A stretch of 64,000 nt of DNA from Rhyzopertha dominica. Lineage: Eukaryota > Arthropoda > Insecta > Coleoptera > Bostrichidae. The position numbers were made by a program, and so were the translations under genes. Below are positions 59,380 through 64,000 of this stretch, piece by piece. Numbering within the stretch: position 1 is the first letter of the stretch; each line of letters opens with the position of its first letter. The notes beneath the pieces were generated by a model that did not search any database, was not told the DNA's origin, and saw only the letters and a list, made by a program, of their open reading frames with translations. Location: the NCBI GenBank assembly GCA_025024175.1, contig QCXZ01000045.1, positions 3,908,649-3,972,648 of the forward strand, given 5' to 3'.

Positions 59380-59930
59380 AATTGCGGGCACCCACACCTC
59401 TCCATTATTTGCGCGGTCCAATTCATACGAATTTGCAAATACGTTCCCGCATAGACCATTCCGCAGCCCCAAACAGTGAATAATAACCGCTATTAATTAA
59501 AACCGACCCTTAAACAAACGTTCCTCCGCTCGTATTGTTTCAGGAGCGATTAAACTTCGATTTAACGGTGAGTAAGTACCTAATAAAAATTCCCCGAAAA
59601 TTATCCGCCTCCGTGGAAAATATCTCTCTTAACTTTTTGTCGGGGACGAGTTTTGTTTGCCTCATAATCGCCGTTCTTAATTGTAACGGCCGCGAGAGTT
59701 GGTGAATCGACTCTGCGGGGTATAACTTTCCAGAAGTTTTAGATTTACGCGTCGGAATTAAGCCTTCCGTTCGCCGAGTCGCTGAAATATAGACGGTCGC
59801 TGTTGTATCGTATTCAAGATGTTTGCGGAATGAGACTTCATAAAGATTTCTCGTTTCGAAACTTCTTTCCTTTGTTGCGAAAGTTTGTCGAGGTTGCACC
59901 TGCACAATAGCAATTTATCGTTGTGTTTGC
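59380..59930. promoter_or_regulatory. GC-richer noncoding island
   Basis: Contains CGCTATTAATTAAAACCG, TTAATTGTAACGGCCGCGAG and TTTACGCGTCGGAATTAAGC. The 121-codon minus-strand frame shows no recognised family. One of the better regulatory-island candidates. Confidence 0.35.
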
Positions 59931-60764
59931 ATTTGCACTGAATTTGTTGTTATGGAAATTGCAAGGTGAAAAAAATATTTAAGTCGCTACTTGTTTTAAT
60001 GAATACAAGAGAACCGCGCTATTTATAAGTTGTTTTTGCATACTTGGAATACGGGGTGCACTCTTTTGTAGTTTATTTATTATCTCTGATAATAAGGTCC
60101 ATTCACAAAAATTTAGTGGGATATGACATTTTTAGAAAGTCGTGATGTTTTTTATTATGAAGTTTAAAATTGTTCGGAAAATGCACCAAGATGTTCGACT
60201 ACAATAGAAACATAACGAGTATAAAAATTATTACACTGAACTGAACGAACATGTGCCTCGGTATCTGATAGATACGATTTGTTTGAGAGATCAGCCGTAT
60301 CCTGCTGTTCTNCAATATATTTAAGTTACTACTGAGCTGAACCGCTCTTTTTGTTTATCTTTTTTTGGGTGAGGTTCTTGATTGGTGTTTCTTGCTGTAA
60401 AATGGCCAGATTCGCGTTGTGAATTAAAAAAAACATGAAAAATAAAACAACTCATTATAACTGAGCCAAAGTGATGATTGTTTCGGTACAAGAAGAAAAC
60501 ACAAAAATCTTTGTTACCTGTGAGCAGAAAATTTTAAAAATTTTATTTTTTCTTTATTTAAAAAAAGCGGTAATGAATGTAGCAACATTTTGTCTCATTA
60601 TTAGAATTAAAAATAAAAATTTAAAAGTTGCTCTACATTGCCTTCATATTGTACATACATAGTGCAATGGTAATATGGTGTACAAAAATACTGAAATATA
60701 CGAGGTGAAAGTTTTTATTTGCACCTGTTAGGCCATGTTGATTTGATTGTTTTTTGCAGGTAAA
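59931..60764. other. No recognised feature
   Basis: AT-rich; nothing identified. Confidence 0.3.
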
Positions 60765-60890
60765 TGTGTCTGAAAAAGTATTGCCAGCTTTAATCGGGAA
60801 TTGAGCCTGCGACGTTTTGATCGCTAGTCAAATGTGCTAACCACTATACCATCAAAGCCCTATTCAAATTCCACATCAAAGTGACATATT
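60765..60890 (-). repeat. tRNA-derived SINE, copy S3
   Basis: On the minus strand GGCTTTGATGGTATAGTGGT TAGCAC (A-box-like) precedes GGCTCAATTCCCG (B-box-like), then TTAAAGCTGGCAATACTTTTTCAG, shared with S1 and S2. More degenerate than S1. Confidence 0.6.
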
Positions 60891-60894
60891 TATT

Positions 60895-61085
60895 TCAAAG
60901 TTTATACGTATCGAGCCGCCTTTATTGTTTGCCGTCTTACTTCGTTCCCCGACTCGTTATTTCTGCTCCTAGATATTGGAAATGATTTACCTGTTCGATA
61001 GTAGAATCAATTTCCAGCTTGCGTCTTATCAGTTCTTTGGGTGTTAATGACCATAATGGTTCTTTTACTCTAGTGTTAAAAGGAT
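60895..61085 (-). pseudogene. LINE reverse transcriptase C-terminal fragment
   Basis: Minus-strand frame: RRKLEIDSTIEQVNHFQYLG then AEITSRGTK, then a stop. The string E.DG..IEQV..F.YLG.EIS is the post-RT block of insect RTE-type LINEs. Only about 60 codons remain, next to SINE S3. Confidence 0.65.
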
Positions 61086-61349
61086 GTACGTAAGTAGCCC
61101 TTGGAAATTATTGTAATCTAAGGACAGCATCAGCATCATAGCATAGGGCATGGAAGTATGTATTTCCCATTTTATATCCAGCTCCTCTGGGAAGATTTTC
61201 TACTATTTTATCCATTATCTAATTAAATAAAAAGGTGCTGAGTTCTCTGACTTTTGTTCTACACTGGTTGTTAATATCGTGTATTAAGTTAATTAGCCAA
61301 CGGCTTGTTAATGAGCTGCCGATAGTTGCCCTTAGGACTGTATTTTTTT
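61086..61349. other. No recognised feature
   Basis: Short noncoding spacer between the LINE fragment and the transposase relic. Confidence 0.3.
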
Positions 61350-61590
61350 CAGCATGATGGCACCTCCTCACATCGCTGCAACTATGAACAACTTTTTGAC
61401 GGCTAATTTTGGTAACAATTTGGTAGCTACCTAACTAGTGTCCAGCGAGGTCTCCGGATTTAACACCCATAGATTTTTATTTGTGGGGAAGATTTAAAGA
61501 CTTTGTTTTCAAGTGGCCGACGAACACCAGAGCAAGAGTTAGAAGTCGCGATAATGCACGTTTTTGCAACCCTCAGTCCTNTATAAATAA
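61350..61590 (+). pseudogene. Decayed DDE transposase fragment
   Basis: In shifting frames: QHDG, then APPHIAATMNNFLTANFGNN (second catalytic D block, QQDGAPPH..), then CPARSPDLTPIDFYLWGRFK followed by DFVFKW (third catalytic D block). This is the mariner/IS630-type DDE transposase C-terminal half common in insects. At least two frameshifts separate the pieces. Same broad family as 9832-10000 but a different copy. Confidence 0.7.
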
Positions 61591-61599
61591 TCGACTCGG

Positions 61600-62379
61600 C
61601 AAGTGTTCAGGAAAAAATGCCGTCTGTGCGTAGATAAAATTGGACATTTCTAACATTTGTAAAAATGCCTTTTTCTTCGTTTTTTTGTTGTTAGAATACG
61701 ATTGTAATTGTTGCTTTGTTTTATTTACCGTATGGTTTAAATTGTTACATATTTTTAGACTTTCAATGTTTACGCCGTTCAAGAACCACTTAGTCAAAAT
61801 GTGCACTTTAAGCCCGCAGGCAAAAGCATAAAAAACTATATATTTCAAAGTAAAATTAATTAAAGCGCAAAGTAGCTCTATTTATATATGTAAAAAGCTA
61901 CAGTCTGTGCCATTAAAAATAAGTCTGGACCGATAACTTTTAGACTTCACCCTGTACTTATACTAATTTCGAAAACGGCATTGAAATTTAAACAAAAATG
62001 GTCTTTTTGTTTATCTGCACCAAGTAAAGTATTTTAGCTTTAAAAGTGTTAAATTTAGCCCACTCTATTCAGTCTACCTAACACTCTATCATTTCCTTAC
62101 CTACCACTCAATGCTTAGGTTTGAGATATACCGATCTATGTTCACGCCTCTATTCGTTTTTTTTTTCTTATCACATGAGCAAAACTTATTTTGTACACAA
62201 TGCTGTTCATCAGAAAGTAAAGATCACTAAAGCTTTCAGGCGCATTCTCCAGAATTGCAATTTCCCATTTTATACAAAAAAAAAAAATCGTTTAGAACGC
62301 CGCCTCGTATTTAACTCAATGCACATTTTCTGACTACAGCGCCATTCTGTATCGTCGTTATCACCCCATTACCGTCCTA
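61600..62379. other. No recognised feature
   Basis: GACTTCACCCTGTAC at about 61946 resembles a transposon terminus (often ..ACCCTGTA) and could be the right end of the DDE element above; no left partner found. Confidence 0.3.
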
Positions 62380-62770
62380 TTAAGAATGCTGCATCAGAAC
62401 CAACCCCAAGCCCGTTCGCAGACAATGGCGGGCGAAATATCTTGGTTCTTTCGTTAACAAACAGGCACTCCGTTAATTAACTGAGCCGTAACTTTTTTTG
62501 CTCTTTGCTGCTGGCAACCAGGAATCACGACCTATTCATCTCGTTTCCCCTTCTTTTTCGGCTTTAAAGGGAGCGCTTGCTGTACATAGAAGATAACGTG
62601 TTTCTTGCGCTGCGCTCTTTTGTCATTAATTACTGCAAAACAAAGAGCTGATGAATATAAATTACGGCAATTAGCACGTGAGCTATGATTGATGCGAGAC
62701 TTGTGAGCAGACAATGGCGCTTTTGGTTTAATTCGGGATTAGCAGTCTGTATTTGCGATAATGGTTCTGA
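62380..62770. promoter_or_regulatory. GC-richer noncoding island
   Basis: Contains CCGTTAATTAACTGAGCCG, TCATTAATTACTGC, and GCAGACAATGGCG twice (about 62418 and 62707). Candidate regulatory element. Confidence 0.35.
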
Positions 62771-62959
62771 TGGCGGGATAAAGCTAAAAGTGATGGAAAG
62801 TTTATTCAAAGAAATCTGACGCTTAGATTCTTCAATGTAATGTGTTGATTACTGTCTCAGCTGTCATAGTAAATTTTTATTTGCAGTTTATTGAACATGG
62901 ACTTTCCGAGTATACGTCTTTAATTTTGCAACGAAACAAAAACTGGGCAGATTATACCG

Positions 62960-63200
62960 TAATGAATCTTCACAGGCTTGGATAGTAATGTGCGGCCGGG
63001 AAAGAAGGCCGGCTTGGCGGGGACAAAAATTGTCGCGATACATTTAAATTATTGGCGTGCCCACCATTATTCGTGGTCGCAATTTCAGTTTAGCGCGGCG
63101 AACAGATTTATTAACTCGGCCCACCCATGCGATTCGCTTCGTTTAAATGGTGGACGATGTTAATTGCTAAGGTGCGACTTCTTTCCTGGCGCGCAATATA
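62960..63200. promoter_or_regulatory. GC-richer noncoding island
   Basis: Contains GGCCGGCTTGGCGGGGAC, TTTAGCGCGGCGAACAG and GATTTATTAACTCGGCCC. The 61-codon frame across it has no homology that I know. Candidate regulatory element. Confidence 0.3.
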
Positions 63201-63643
63201 CAAGTTATGTCATGTAGTGCTGTATCTGGAATTCTAGCGCTACCAGCAGGACATCGATGCTAAGGACCTTGAATACTAATGAAATTTTGTAAGTCAAATT
63301 CATGAAAATACGAACTGAAAGAACATTTTTATCGAACAACATGCAATAACTGGAACGAGATAACTCTGAAACAAAAAATATACATGTTGGTGTAACCCCT
63401 AATGTCTACTCTATATCAGATGAAGATTGACCACTAGTTTTCGAAAAAAAAAGTAATTTGGAGTTCAAAATTACCAAAGCTGCTTAGAGCACTTTTTAAA
63501 ATCAGTATTTTCAAAGTTAGAAAGGTGAACAAAAAGTTGAAAAATACGAATCTTTCCAAATCGAAAATATACCTAATGAAAGAATGCAGTAATAAAACGA
63601 TGTTCTACAAAAATAAAACAGGACGAAATCGAAACTTCTAAAA
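63201..63643. other. No recognised feature
   Basis: AT-rich noncoding sequence. Confidence 0.3.
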
Positions 63644-64000
63644 GTGTATATAAATGGATTTAGCCCTACAGGAGATAAATTTCACTTAATCGTTTTATTA
63701 AAAAGTAGTCTTCCCCATCTATCGTCAATTGGATCCGGAAGTTCTGTTTCAATTTCTTTTGTTGAGATGGGTTTACACATCAACGACAGGTTACAGAAAT
63801 ATCAATTATACTTCTGTCAGCTTCAGGTACCTTTCTTATATCTCTCACTGATAGATAAAAGTATATAATCTGGCCAGCAATCGTGGAAATTCGTCTTTGG
63901 TCAGAAGTCGTGGTTTATTTTTGATGATCGACTTCTAGTCATTAAGAATTTTTCTCCAATTTTTCTTGGGCGGCCTACCAAAGGTCTGTAGCAAGTGAGT
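63644..64000 (-). pseudogene. Possible pogo-type transposase fragment at edge
   Basis: Minus-strand reading from the edge gives GRPPKKNWRKILND, a stop, then LLTKDEFPRLLARLYT. K..EFP.LL..L resembles a conserved segment of pogo/CENP-B-type transposases, and basic GRP.K.W strings occur in several mobile proteins. Incomplete and broken; low confidence. Confidence 0.25.

Noticed and set aside
1..64000. CRISPR arrays, operons, phage or plasmid modules
   Set aside because: No spaced short repeats, Shine-Dalgarno-led gene clusters or bacterial genes; the sequence is eukaryotic throughout.

Overview
This is about 64 kb of AT-rich nuclear DNA from an arthropod, most probably an insect. The support is a last-exon pair split by a 50-bp canonical intron, hAT, piggyBac, Tc1, Penelope-like, jockey/RTE-type and tRNA-derived SINE repeats typical of insect genomes, and no operons, ribosome-binding sites or compact gene arrangement. 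Isolated N bases mark unresolved positions. Nearly all open frames longer than 60 codons are chance frames or decayed transposon code.

Layout. 1-4.3 kb is a run of transposons: a Penelope-like (PLE) endonuclease tail, a 1.6-kb hAT-like element (603-2192), a 1.06-kb hAT-like element with a perfect 8-bp target duplication (2332-3387) and a 758-bp piggyBac-like element in TTAA (3557-4314). At 5.2 kb there is one doubtful orphan exon. The only convincing host gene is on the minus strand at 7.06-7.53 kb: the last two coding exons of a protein whose tail has a formin-DAD-like motif. Its 5' exons were not found; they may lie far upstream, so much of the window could be intron or gene desert.

From 9.8 to 30 kb come transposase relics, a 0.67-kb near-perfect palindrome of PLE ends with 12-bp target duplications, a foldback-like element with tandem-repeat arms (17.9-19.6 kb), two copies of an unclassified ~0.85-kb repeat (one more at 6 kb, a truncated one at 58 kb), an RTE-type tail and an antisense non-LTR retrotransposon (22-24.9 kb), and a small hAT-like element at 29.4 kb.

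From 30 to 64 kb come a DDE transposase relic (32 kb), tRNA-derived SINE copies (36 and 60.8 kb), a long inverted-repeat element (38-39.6 kb), another hAT-like element (39.8-40.7 kb), a 5'-truncated PLE with reverse transcriptase and GIY-YIG domains (40.8-42 kb), a 1.67-kb palindromic Tc1-like element (42.8-44.4 kb), a jockey-type reverse transcriptase fragment split by a 578-bp hAT MITE with internal 91-bp tandem repeats (52.5-54.2 kb), and a piggyBac transposase relic keeping its three catalytic aspartates (56.3-57.5 kb).

Between the repeats, roughly every 4-8 kb, are 0.2-0.6-kb islands that are richer in GC, contain homeodomain-like TAATTA/CAATTA sites and lack coding signal. I read these as candidate conserved regulatory elements, which would fit a gene desert or giant intron of a developmental locus. 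No CRISPR array, rRNA gene or credible functional tRNA gene was seen.
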